Origin: Acidilobaceae archaeon UBA158
Lineage (GTDB): Archaea > Thermoproteota > Thermoprotei_A > Sulfolobales > Acidilobaceae
DNA length: 13,470 nt
NCBI GenBank assembly: GCA_002506595.1
Contig: DAXV01000071.1
Location: 1-13,470, forward strand
Reading direction: 5' to 3'
Shown: piece after piece, positions 1 through 7,715 of the stretch
Position numbering within the stretch: the stretch's first letter is position 1
Layout of the letters: each line of letters starts with the position of its first letter
Position numbers and translations under genes: made by a program
The notes under the pieces: generated by a model
What the model saw: the letters and a program-made list of their open reading frames with translations, nothing else
Databases searched by the model: none
Told to the model about the DNA's origin: nothing

Positions 1-793
1 CAATGAATTGGGAAAGGGTTGAAGGATTTATCGCAGTTATAGTAATTAATGATTCTATAGCATCAGTAATTTCCTTATTTGCTATCATATATCCTAATCT
101 TAATCCTGGTGCAAGTATTTTGCTAAACGTACCCATATAAATTACCCTACCTTCTGTATCTAAAGTCTTAAGACTAGTAAACTTCTTATCAGTATCAAAA
201 ACAAAGAAACCATATGGATCGTCTTCTATTATTAATAAATCATATTTATTTGCTATCTCTATTAAATGTTTCCTTCTATCATCACTCATTATAACTCCTG
301 TAGGATTATGCGCTGTAGGATTTACATATATAGCCTTAATCTTTTCTTCTTTTTCAGTTAATTGCTTTAGCTTTTCCTCTAGAACATCAACTTTAATTCC
401 ATCTATATCTATATCTATAGGTAAAATGTTTGCTTTGATAAACTTTATTGCATTGAGAGCACCTGGAAATGTGGGAGATTCTGTGATAATAAAATCTTTG
501 TTATTTAGTAATGAAAAGAATGTATAATAAATACTTGAAGTACCACCTGGGGTTAATATTAATTCGTCATCTTTATTTATTTTTATACCCTTATTTGCTA
601 AAAAATTTTTTATTGTTTCTTTAACGTAGCTTAAACCTGTTGCCGGTGAATATTGTAAAACTGCTTCACCTTGTAAAATTATTGATTTATAAGATAATTC
701 TGAAATCTTCTTAAGTTGAAAAGATTCTGAACCAGGATATCCAAAAGCCATATTAATCTTAATATTTGTTGCAACAGTCTCATAGATATCCAA
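1..793 (-). CDS. PLP-dependent aminotransferase (2-aminoadipate/aromatic type), C-terminus cut by window edge
   Basis: This is the first ~264 codons of a fold-type I aminotransferase that should be about 400 residues long; the rest lies left of the window. Such enzymes move an amino group between an amino acid and a 2-oxo acid using pyridoxal phosphate in the cytosol. Visible motifs, numbered from the chosen start, are an early FGYPGSES segment, QYSPATG, NPTAHNPTG, EDDPYG, and GTFSKILAPGLRLG with the probable PLP lysine at about 225 (codon 119-121). The pattern matches the MocR/ARO8/LysN-like group, so 2-aminoadipate, aromatic or branched-chain amino acids are likely substrates; I cannot choose among them. 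No ATG precedes the conserved part, so I take the TTG at 791-793, which has a GGAAGG-like ribosome site just upstream. The gene has its own TATA-like box and is transcribed in the same direction as argS, 163 bp downstream of it. Confidence 0.85.
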   Translation of the reverse strand, partial: MDIYETVATNIKINMAFGYPGSESFQLKKISELSYKSIILQGEAVLQYSPATGLSYVKETIKNFLANKGIKINKDDELILTPGGTSSIYYTFFSLLNNKDFIITESPTFPGALNAIKFIKANILPIDIDIDGIKVDVLEEKLKQLTEKEEKIKAIYVNPTAHNPTGVIMSDDRRKHLIEIANKYDLLIIEDDPYGFFVFDTDKKFTSLKTLDTEGRVIYMGTFSKILAPGLRLGYMIANKEITDAIESLITITAINPSTLSQFI

Positions 794-845
794 TTTAATC
801 GCCTTCCTTCTATTTATTAGACCAGTATATAATTCTATAATTTTT

Positions 846-857
846 ATACTATAAATA
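846..857 (-). promoter_or_regulatory. TATA-like promoter of the aminotransferase
   Basis: On the minus strand this reads CTATTTATAGTA, a good match to an archaeal TATA box. Its centre is about 58 bases upstream of the TTG start, which would give a leader of roughly 30 bases. Assigned from pattern only. Confidence 0.45.
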
Positions 858-911
858 GTTAAAAGTTTGTATAAGATTATTATTTAAAATAAGCAATATA
901 TTTGCATTAAT

Positions 912-917
912 AAAAAA
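912..917 (-). terminator. T-run terminator after argS
   Basis: A run of six T on the minus strand lies about 40 bases beyond the argS stop and before the aminotransferase promoter. Archaeal polymerase commonly terminates at such T-runs without a hairpin. In AT-rich DNA short T-runs are frequent, so this is tentative. Confidence 0.35.
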
Positions 918-956
918 CTTAAGCAATTAATAAAACTATTATAAAGGTTTGATAAA

Positions 957-2870
957 CTATATTCTGTTTAGAGTTGGTATTCCTAATAAATTAAGACCTT
1001 CGTTTAATACATTTTTAACTATTTCAACTAATAGCGCTTTTCCTTCCTTAACTCTATAATTGGTTTCATATATAACGCTATCACTTTCGTACCATTGATT
1101 GAATAAATCAGATAGTGAAATCAAAAAGCTTAAAAGATCTTCAGGAGATAGATCGTCTGCTGCTTTTGCTGCAATTAATGGATATTTTAGTGATTTAATT
1201 AATATTGACCTCCTTAGTTTGTTATTTATACTTTCATAATCAATATCATTATAATTTATCTTACCATGTTTTTCCAATATATTAAGAGCTCTAACATAAG
1301 TATACTGTAAGTATGGCCCGCTATTTTCTTTTAAGTTTATTGCTTTCTTAATATCAAAAGTTAATGGCTTTGAAGAGTTAAGTTGTACCATAGAAAATCT
1401 TAATGTGCCAATGGATATTTTTTCCGCTATTTCTTTAGCTGTTTTGTCATCTATATTTTGGTTTCTAGTTTTTAATTCTTCAACTGCTCTATCTCTAATT
1501 TCATCTAGAACCTCGTCTAATGTAACATATTCTCCTCTTCTTCCATGCATTGATTTGCCGGGAAGTCTTACAATTTCATAATCATAATGAATCATATTAA
1601 GGGCTTCCTTTTTAAATCCTAAGCCAAGTAATGCTAGCCTAATTTGTAATTGTGGTAGTCTCTGATCGGCTCCTATTACATTAATTACCCTATCTGCATT
1701 TGTTTCCTTAAATTTAAAAATAGAGTATGCTATGTCTCTTGTTGTATATAATGTAGATCCATCGCTTCTTCTTATTATTAATGGGGGTAACTCAAATCCC
1801 TTAGGTAATTTTAGTATTTTTGATATGTTTTCATCATTTTTTACAATATCGTTTATTATTGAAGGGATATCAATTGCGTCAGCATCTTTAAACTTTGTAA
1901 AGTATTTATTATTTTTAGCAATACTTATAACCTGATCAACTAAGCCCTTCCATACAATATCACTTTCCCAATCCCAATTATCAAATTCTATAAATAATCT
2001 GTTCAATGTTTCCATGAATCCTTCTAAAACGCTCTTAGTCATGCTTCTAATTAGGCTTTTATCTGGTTCAATACCTTTTTCATAGTTTAACATCATATTA
2101 GATATTTCTTTTTCAGGGTCTGATAAAGAGTTTAAGCCATCAAACAGCTTATCAAACAAATTTCCTGGATCTTGGGATTTTAATTTTATTAAAACAGAAG
2201 AAAGCTTTTCAGCTTCTTCTATATCGTTTTTCTTTTTGGCTTCCATTGCATCTAATGTAGTGCTAGAAACGGCATATATCCATCCAACAAGTTTATCGGG
2301 TTTTATTCTAAGCGTTTTTGATAATTCTGATGGAGTATTATTTAATATTTTAAATCCAAGAGCTGCTATTATGACCTGTCTACCCATATCATCAATGTAA
2401 AACCTCCTATTAATTTTATGACCTCTAGATTCTAAAAGTCTGGAAAGAGTATCTCCTATACATGCATTTCGTGCATGACCCATATGTAGTGGATGAATCG
2501 GATTTGCACTTGTGTGTTCAATAACTACATTTAATGGATTATTAGTTATTTTGGTTTTTAATGTTCCTCCATTTTTTATATACTCTCCTGTTTTTTTAAA
2601 CAGATTTATTTCATCGAATTTAAAATTAAGGAAACCTGATTGAGCCTTAACATTAACTATATCTAAATTATTCTCTTTTAATTTTTCAATTATAGTTAAT
2701 ATTAGTTTATCTGGATCATTCAGAAACCTTTTAATAGGAAAAGAAAAATCCGCATATTCTTCTTTTACTGGTTCCATTAAAAATCTAAAAGTCTCTTCAT
2801 AACTAATTTTTAGTTCATTTGATAAAATTGTGGCAATTATGTCTATTGTTTTTACAAGTGGATTATCCAT
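957..2870 (-). CDS. argS: Arginyl-tRNA synthetase
   Basis: Class I synthetase that charges tRNA-Arg with arginine in the cytosol, using ATP. The 637 residues fit the family. The N-terminal ~110 residues form the additional domain typical of ArgRS that contacts the tRNA elbow. The Rossmann core follows, with the HIGH motif as HMGH at 129-132 inside ANPIHPLHMGHARN. The KMSKS position carries the archaeal form GKSMHGRRG at about 438-446. The C-terminal helical anticodon-binding domain includes GPYLQYTYVRA (518-528) and ends with the usual LLGIP segment. The ATG start has a GAGG ribosome site about 10 bases upstream and a TATA-like box about 40 bases upstream. It is divergent from the membrane-protein gene. 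Nothing suggests an intein, frameshift or missing catalytic motif. Confidence 0.97.
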   Translation of the reverse strand: MDNPLVKTIDIIATILSNELKISYEETFRFLMEPVKEEYADFSFPIKRFLNDPDKLILTIIEKLKENNLDIVNVKAQSGFLNFKFDEINLFKKTGEYIKNGGTLKTKITNNPLNVVIEHTSANPIHPLHMGHARNACIGDTLSRLLESRGHKINRRFYIDDMGRQVIIAALGFKILNNTPSELSKTLRIKPDKLVGWIYAVSSTTLDAMEAKKKNDIEEAEKLSSVLIKLKSQDPGNLFDKLFDGLNSLSDPEKEISNMMLNYEKGIEPDKSLIRSMTKSVLEGFMETLNRLFIEFDNWDWESDIVWKGLVDQVISIAKNNKYFTKFKDADAIDIPSIINDIVKNDENISKILKLPKGFELPPLIIRRSDGSTLYTTRDIAYSIFKFKETNADRVINVIGADQRLPQLQIRLALLGLGFKKEALNMIHYDYEIVRLPGKSMHGRRGEYVTLDEVLDEIRDRAVEELKTRNQNIDDKTAKEIAEKISIGTLRFSMVQLNSSKPLTFDIKKAINLKENSGPYLQYTYVRALNILEKHGKINYNDIDYESINNKLRRSILIKSLKYPLIAAKAADDLSPEDLLSFLISLSDLFNQWYESDSVIYETNYRVKEGKALLVEIVKNVLNEGLNLLGIPTLNRI

Positions 2871-2904
2871 ATTTTATTCCTCATTTTTAAAAATTATTAT
2901 ATAG

Positions 2905-2915
2905 TAAATATAAAC
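2905..2915 (-). promoter_or_regulatory. TATA-like promoter of argS
   Basis: The minus strand reads GTTTATATTTA, preceded by AAC as a possible BRE. Its centre is about 40 bases from the argS ATG, leaving a leader of roughly 10-15 bases that still holds the GAGG ribosome site. Assigned from pattern and spacing. Confidence 0.5.
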
Positions 2916-3121
2916 GTTATGTTTGAAATAAGCTAAGGAAAAATGCAAAATTTTCTCAAGATTTGTTTTTTAATTTTATTAATATCTAGTTTAGGATAAT
3001 ATATCAAAAATAATAATGATTTAATGTTCAATTACAAACAGCTTTAAATTATATAAAATTATATTATTATAATTAAATGAAAGTTTAGTTAGATTACATA
3101 CTAATTAGTTAAACATATAGT

Positions 3122-3132
3122 AACATTTATAA
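3122..3132 (+). promoter_or_regulatory. TATA-like promoter of the membrane-protein gene
   Basis: ACATTTATAAG follows a TAAC-rich BRE-like stretch. Transcription would start near 3150-3157, which supports translation from the ATG at 3182 rather than the one at 3164. The remaining 2871-3121 stretch is very AT-rich; I see no gene or structured RNA in it, only two TTAGTTA repeats described in the findings. Confidence 0.5.
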
Positions 3133-3133
3133 G

Positions 3134-3171
3134 TGTGCACAAAAATCAATATTTTTAGGAAATATGTGCAC
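3134..3171 (+). promoter_or_regulatory. Pair of GTGCAC palindromes, candidate operator
   Basis: TGTGCACA at 3134-3141 and a second TGTGCAC at 3165-3171 lie 31 bp apart, close to three helical turns, and bracket the predicted transcription start between the TATA box and the ATG at 3182. Two copies of a six-base GC-rich palindrome in otherwise AT-rich DNA suggest a dimeric repressor site. The regulator is unknown; a metal sensor would fit the gene, by inference only. Confidence 0.35.
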
Positions 3172-3176
3172 GGTGA
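3172..3176 (+). promoter_or_regulatory. Ribosome-binding site GGTGA that decides the start
   Basis: GGTGA matches the archaeal 16S anti-SD core and sits five bases before the ATG at 3182. The same arrangement, GGTGA then 5-7 bases then ATG, precedes ttuA, which supports it as the local norm. Confidence 0.6.
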
Positions 3177-3181
3177 ATAAA

Positions 3182-4075
3182 ATGAACTTCATTGAATTCA
3201 TACTGAATCCCTCAGGAGAATTAACGTTAGCATCAATTATATTAATCTCATATATATTAGGCGTACTACATGGAATAACGCCAGACGAACATACATGGCC
3301 TATAACTTTTAGCTATGCAGTAGGCAAATATAGCACTAAAGGGGGTTTGCTGGCGGGATTATTATTTTCATTAGGGTTTACAATACAAAGAGCATTTTTA
3401 ACAACAATTGGTTATCTTGGATTAGCAAGGATTTACCAAGTTTACAACCTGGATGGGCCAGTTTATATTGCGGTTGGAATAGTAATGGCTATTGCAGGTT
3501 CATTCGTTTTACATGGAAAATATATACACATACATCTAATTCCATCTCATAGGCATACAGAGAAGGCGGAAAGATTAGAAATACCAAAAGATGTTCCACT
3601 AAAAATGACAATTGTTCATGGTTTAATAGCCGGTTTCGGATTTGGAGCTTATGCTTCGATAATAACATTTATATTAGCACCTAAGGTTCCATCATTACTA
3701 TATGCGCCAATGCCTGGGCTATTCTTTGGACTAGGAACCATGACTATGCAAATTATCTTAGGAGCATTTTTTGGAGGTATTATGAGAAAAATGGGCTATA
3801 CTGAACAAGATATAAAATTTGTAGGTTCTAAAACTGCTGGAAACACCTTATATTATGGAGGCATGGCATTTGCAATAATTGGCTTGCTGATTGTATTGTT
3901 GCCTTCAATTGATAATTTTGCAATCTCTACTGGAAATCCAATTCCAAACTTAAATGCAATAGACATAGGATTCTTGTTGGTAATTTTTGTTGTAGGTGCA
4001 ATAGGATTAGGCAGTTTAGTAAAAACAGTCTATGATTTGAGAAAAGGAAAACTTAAAGTAATTAATAGGAAATAA
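3182..4075 (+). CDS. Polytopic membrane protein, NicO/UreH-like putative metal transporter
   Basis: A 297-residue protein with about seven hydrophobic segments. Residues below are counted from the upstream ATG at 3164. An early motif, GVLHGITPDEHTWP (about 33-46), resembles the HG-x-x-PDH signature of the NicO/RcnA/UreH nickel-cobalt permeases. A second HG-containing helix, IVHGLIAGFGFGAYAS (150-165), hints at the internal duplication of that group. Between them is a soluble loop with H117, H122, H124, H129 and H131, which could bind metal. I infer transport of a transition metal; substrate and direction are not known, and a distant TauE/SafE-type exporter is possible. I chose the ATG at 3182 because GGTGA lies six bases before it; starting at 3164 adds six residues (MCTVNK) but has no comparable site. 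It is a single gene, divergent from argS. Confidence 0.55.
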   Translation: MNFIEFILNPSGELTLASIILISYILGVLHGITPDEHTWPITFSYAVGKYSTKGGLLAGLLFSLGFTIQRAFLTTIGYLGLARIYQVYNLDGPVYIAVGIVMAIAGSFVLHGKYIHIHLIPSHRHTEKAERLEIPKDVPLKMTIVHGLIAGFGFGAYASIITFILAPKVPSLLYAPMPGLFFGLGTMTMQIILGAFFGGIMRKMGYTEQDIKFVGSKTAGNTLYYGGMAFAIIGLLIVLLPSIDNFAISTGNPIPNLNAIDIGFLLVIFVVGAIGLGSLVKTVYDLRKGKLKVINRK

Positions 4076-4114
4076 TTTTTTATTATAATATAAAGGTGCA
4101 GTTTTATCTTTTTT
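4076..4114 (+). terminator. T-rich stretch after the membrane-protein gene
   Basis: Six T at 4076-4081 directly follow the stop codon and six more at 4109-4114 follow closely. This is the usual look of an archaeal terminator, although AT-rich sequence makes such runs common. Confidence 0.35.
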
Positions 4115-4151
4115 AATTAAATATCTTTTGTTACCTTTATTTCTCTAAAGG
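4090..4151 (+). repeat. Three-part inverted repeat with two mutually exclusive pairings
   Basis: ATAAAGGT at 4090-4097 is the perfect complement of ACCTTTAT at 4133-4140. The core of that second arm, CCTTTA (4134-4139), can instead pair with TAAAGG at 4146-4151 across a six-base loop. It lies between the membrane-protein stop and the 83-codon gene. It could be a 3'-end structure or part of a leader. Chance is a real possibility in such AT-rich DNA. Confidence 0.3.
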
Positions 4152-4275
4152 ACAAGGCTTTTCATTTTTATGATAATTTTTATTTAAATTTGATTTAAGT
4201 GCATGAAACTTTCAAGTAAAAATTAATTTTCCACTATTATTCTTTTAGTGTATGAGGACTGGGGAGTGAATAAAA

Positions 4276-4527
4276 TTGACGTATAAGAAGTTATATAGAA
4301 TATATTTTACAGAATTTGATGATGAAAATTTTGAAAAAGTCATTAATGTTTTGAAAGAGAAATACTCATCTCAAGTAAATATAATAAAATCAAATGTTGT
4401 TAATGAATTTAGAGCCCTAGAGTTATACCTAGAAAAAGAAGGCTATTCTGAAGAAATAAAGAATTTAATATCTACTTTAACAAATTCTCAATACGTTAGG
4501 GTTGATTATATAGATACTGCAAAATGA
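4276..4527 (+). CDS. Small conserved-looking protein of unknown function, upstream of ileS
   Basis: I do not recognise this 83-residue protein. It starts at a TTG with a strong GGGGAGTGA ribosome site six bases upstream. The pattern suggests alternating elements: strand KLYRIYF, helix FEKVINVLKEKY, strand VNIIKS, strand ALELYLE, helix EEIKNLISTL, strand YVRVDYI. That beta-alpha-beta-beta-alpha-beta order is a ferredoxin-like fold, as in ACT domains and many small RNA-binding proteins. It has no cysteine, so a metal or iron-sulfur role is unlikely. It lies 11 bases before the ileS start and its stop codon overlaps the ileS ribosome site, so the two are almost certainly co-transcribed and translationally coupled. 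A regulatory or tRNA-related role is inference from position. No clear promoter could be fixed in 4115-4275; several AT-rich boxes compete. Confidence 0.75.
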   Translation: MTYKKLYRIYFTEFDDENFEKVINVLKEKYSSQVNIIKSNVVNEFRALELYLEKEGYSEEIKNLISTLTNSQYVRVDYIDTAK

Positions 4528-4538
4528 GGTAGTGAAAT

Positions 4539-7500
4539 TTGATAATAAATGATAAAATAACTAAAGAGAAATATAATCAAAGAAATATAGAGGAATGGGT
4601 AAAGGAGTATTGGGCAAAGAACGATATATATAATAAAATAAAGGATAAAAGTAGTAAATCAGAAAAGAAATTCTACTTCTTAGATGGTCCGCCTTATGCA
4701 AATGCAAATACAATACATTTAGGTACATTATGGAATAAGGTATTGAAAGATGCCTTATTAAGATATTATAGGATGAAAGGGTTTAATGTATGGGATAAAC
4801 CCGGATTTGATACTCATGGTTTACCAATAGAGGTTATGATAGAAAAACAATTAGGCTCAAATAATAAAAAGGATATAATAGATAAAATCGGTGTTGATAA
4901 TTTTATAAATAAATGTTTAGCATTTGTGAAGGAAAATATAAGCGCGATGACAAAGGATTTTGAAGAAGTAGGAGTATTTATGGATTGGAAAAATCCTTAT
5001 GTTACATACGATGATTCATATATAGAATCGGGTTGGTATTTAATAAGAAAGGCCTATGAAAAGGGTTTACTTTATAAAGGAAGAAATGTATTGCATTGGT
5101 GTCCTAGATGTGAAACTACTTTAGCCGATTATGAGGTTTCTGAATATAGAGAGTTAGAAGATCCATCAATTTATGTTAAGTTTAAAGTTAAGAATGAAAA
5201 AGATACATATTTATTAATTTGGACAACAACACCATGGACATTGCCTGCAAATGCTTTTGTTATGGCTCATCCTGATATAGATTATGTTATGATACAAACT
5301 GGTAATGAAAAACTTATATTATCTAAGGAAAGGTTAGAAAAGGTCGTAGAAGAGGCAAAAATCAAAGAGTATAAAGTTATCAGAACATTTAAAGGAAAAG
5401 AATTAGAGGGAATTGAATACGAGCATCCGCTTGAGGACCTTGTTAAAGCACAATCAGAACTTAAAAAATACCATAAAGTCGTAATGGCTCCTGAGGCTGT
5501 TGTAAGTGGGGAAGGAACTGGTTTAGTTCATTCTGCCCCAGGTCATGGAGAAATTGATTCCATAATAGGAAGTAGAATAGGTGCTCCCTTATTAGGTCTT
5601 GTTAACGACCAAGGATTTATGGTAGAGGATGCAGGAAAATATGCAGGTTTATACTTTAGAACAGATGCAAACAATGAAATCATAAAAGATTTAAAAGAAA
5701 GAAATGCATTATTACATGCTGGTAAAATAAAACACAGATATCCTGTATGTTGGAGATGTAAAACTCCTTTATTATTAAAGGCAACCGATCAATGGTTTAT
5801 AGCTGTTACGAAAATTAAAGATAAGCTTGTCGATGAAGCTAATAAAGTAAATTGGGTACCACAATGGGCAAAAGATAGATTTATGAATATAGTGGGTAAT
5901 GTTAGAGATTGGGTTATAAGCAGACAAAGATTTTGGGGCGTTCCTTTACCAATATGGGAATGCGAGAAATGTCATCATTTAGAAGTCATTGGAGACGTTG
6001 ATACAATCATAAAACTAGGCGGTAAAAAGCCAATTAATTTACATAGACCTTGGATTGATGAAGTAACATTAAAGTGCCCCAAATGTGGAGGGGAAATGAA
6101 GAGAGTAAACGATGTATTGGATGTATGGTTTGATAGCGGTATAGCGTTTTATGCAAGTTTAGGATATCCAAAAAACAAAGAATTATATGAAAAATTGAGA
6201 CCAGCAGATCTGATTTTAGAAGGCCATGATCAAACAAGGGGATGGTTTTTCAGTTTACTAAGAAGCGGGGTTATAGGTTTTGAAAGTTCTCCATATAAGA
6301 GAGTTCTCTTACATGGTTTCGTATTAGATGAACAGGGTAGAGAAATGCATAAATCTCTTGGTAATTATGTTTCTTTCGAAGAATTAATGTCTAAGCAATC
6401 AAGAGATGTGATAAGGTATTATGTATTGCAAAATACAACATGGGAGGATTTGAAATTCTCTTGGAAAGGTATGGAACAAATATCAAGGAACTTTACAATA
6501 ATATGGAACGTCTTTTCTTTTGCCTCCCTATACATGAGCCTTGATAGATTTGATCCAACTAAAAATAAATTAAATGAATTACCATTAGAAAATGAAGATA
6601 AATGGTTGATATCAAAATTAAACATTATAATTAGAGACTTTAACAAATATTATTCCTCATTAGAAGTACACAATGCGGCTAGGATTTTAATGAACTTTAT
6701 TATAGAAGATGTAAGCCATTGGTATTTAAAGATAATAAGGAAAAGAGTATGGGAAGATGAAGATACATTAAGTAAAAGAGCTGCATATGCAACATTATAT
6801 CATGTTTTAAAGAATTGGCTAATATTATCAACACCTATAATACCTTACATAAGTGAATACTTATATCAAAACTTCATAAAAACTGCAGAACCTGATCTAC
6901 CTGATAGCATATCATTACTTGACATACCTGAGCCTGAAATAAGTTTAATAAATGAGGATATTGAATATAAAATGAATTTAGCTAAAGTTATTGTTGAAAA
7001 TGTTTTATCAGCAAGAATGAAAGCTGGAATAAAAATAAGATTACCAATAAAAAGTGTAATTATATCATCTCATGATAATAATCTAAAGGATGCAGTAAAA
7101 GATGTGATGCCTTATATAAAAGAACTTGCAAATGTAAAAGAAGTTCAAGTAGTTGGAAAAGAATTTTTTGAACAGGCAAAAATATACAAGCTAGAGCCAA
7201 ATTATAAAGAATTGGGTCCATCATTTAAGAAATACATGCCCATAATAATAAAGGAGGTTAAGGATAAGGAAGAAGAAATAGGATCAAGCTTAGTAAGAGA
7301 AGGATATTATAACCTAAAGATTAATGGAGAAAATATTAAATTGGAAACAAAACATTTTAAGATTCAAGCTACATATCCTGAATGGCTAGAAGTTACAGAA
7401 TCGAGTATAGGAATAATAGCAATTGATAAAAGAGTAAGTGAAGAGGAATATAAACAAGGCACGGCAAGGGAAATAATAAGAAGAATTCAATACATGAGAA

Positions 7501-7715
7501 AACAAATGGGTTTGTCTGTAGATGCCTATATAGAGACATGGATTTATACTGATGATAATGAATATTTATCAACTATTAAATCTGTGGAAGAATATATTAA
7601 AAATGAAACAAGAAGTAAATCAATCAATTACGATGTACCACCAAACGATTCATACTATAGAGATTGGGAGGTAGAAGAGAAACGGATAACAATAGGAATA
7701 AAGATAAAGCAATAA
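4539..7715 (+). CDS. ileS: Isoleucyl-tRNA synthetase
   Basis: Class I synthetase that charges tRNA-Ile and removes mischarged valine. The 1058 residues are typical of archaeal IleRS. The HIGH motif appears as HLGT (60-63) after LDGPPYANANTI. The CP1 editing domain shows WTTTPWTLPAN (228-238) and GTGLVHSAPGHGEID (326-340). Zinc-knuckle cysteine pairs are at 188/191, 404/407, 475/478 and 513/516. WFDSG is at 530-534, and the KMSKS loop is REMHKSLGN (601-609), where the His form is usual for this lineage as far as I recall. A helical anticodon-binding domain and a C-terminal extension follow. The start is TTG at 4539, with GAGGTAGTGA just upstream; an ATG ten bases later is out of frame. The last 52 bases are shared with the following nuclease gene. 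Confidence 0.97.
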   Translation: MIINDKITKEKYNQRNIEEWVKEYWAKNDIYNKIKDKSSKSEKKFYFLDGPPYANANTIHLGTLWNKVLKDALLRYYRMKGFNVWDKPGFDTHGLPIEVMIEKQLGSNNKKDIIDKIGVDNFINKCLAFVKENISAMTKDFEEVGVFMDWKNPYVTYDDSYIESGWYLIRKAYEKGLLYKGRNVLHWCPRCETTLADYEVSEYRELEDPSIYVKFKVKNEKDTYLLIWTTTPWTLPANAFVMAHPDIDYVMIQTGNEKLILSKERLEKVVEEAKIKEYKVIRTFKGKELEGIEYEHPLEDLVKAQSELKKYHKVVMAPEAVVSGEGTGLVHSAPGHGEIDSIIGSRIGAPLLGLVNDQGFMVEDAGKYAGLYFRTDANNEIIKDLKERNALLHAGKIKHRYPVCWRCKTPLLLKATDQWFIAVTKIKDKLVDEANKVNWVPQWAKDRFMNIVGNVRDWVISRQRFWGVPLPIWECEKCHHLEVIGDVDTIIKLGGKKPINLHRPWIDEVTLKCPKCGGEMKRVNDVLDVWFDSGIAFYASLGYPKNKELYEKLRPADLILEGHDQTRGWFFSLLRSGVIGFESSPYKRVLLHGFVLDEQGREMHKSLGNYVSFEELMSKQSRDVIRYYVLQNTTWEDLKFSWKGMEQISRNFTIIWNVFSFASLYMSLDRFDPTKNKLNELPLENEDKWLISKLNIIIRDFNKYYSSLEVHNAARILMNFIIEDVSHWYLKIIRKRVWEDEDTLSKRAAYATLYHVLKNWLILSTPIIPYISEYLYQNFIKTAEPDLPDSISLLDIPEPEISLINEDIEYKMNLAKVIVENVLSARMKAGIKIRLPIKSVIISSHDNNLKDAVKDVMPYIKELANVKEVQVVGKEFFEQAKIYKLEPNYKELGPSFKKYMPIIIKEVKDKEEEIGSSLVREGYYNLKINGENIKLETKHFKIQATYPEWLEVTESSIGIIAIDKRVSEEEYKQGTAREIIRRIQYMRKQMGLSVDAYIETWIYTDDNEYLSTIKSVEEYIKNETRSKSINYDVPPNDSYYRDWEVEEKRITIGIKIKQ

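Noticed and set aside
1732..1935. 67-codon open frame on the plus strand within argS
   Set aside because: It lies opposite the well-supported argS coding sequence, has no ribosome site or recognisable motif, and is a shadow frame.
2871..3163. C/D box sRNA or other small RNA in the argS-permease gap
   Set aside because: No C-box plus D-box pair (ATGATGA with CTGA) or GC-rich structure was found; the region looks like two divergent promoters.
4115..4275. T-box or other tRNA-sensing leader for ileS
   Set aside because: No T-box core sequence or specifier stem is visible, and T-boxes are a bacterial mechanism.
6034..6646. Two minus-strand open frames inside ileS
   Set aside because: They are antisense to conserved IleRS motifs and show no start signals; shadow frames.
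4539..7715. Intein or insertion in IleRS
   Set aside because: The length and motif spacing are normal for archaeal IleRS, with no splicing motifs.
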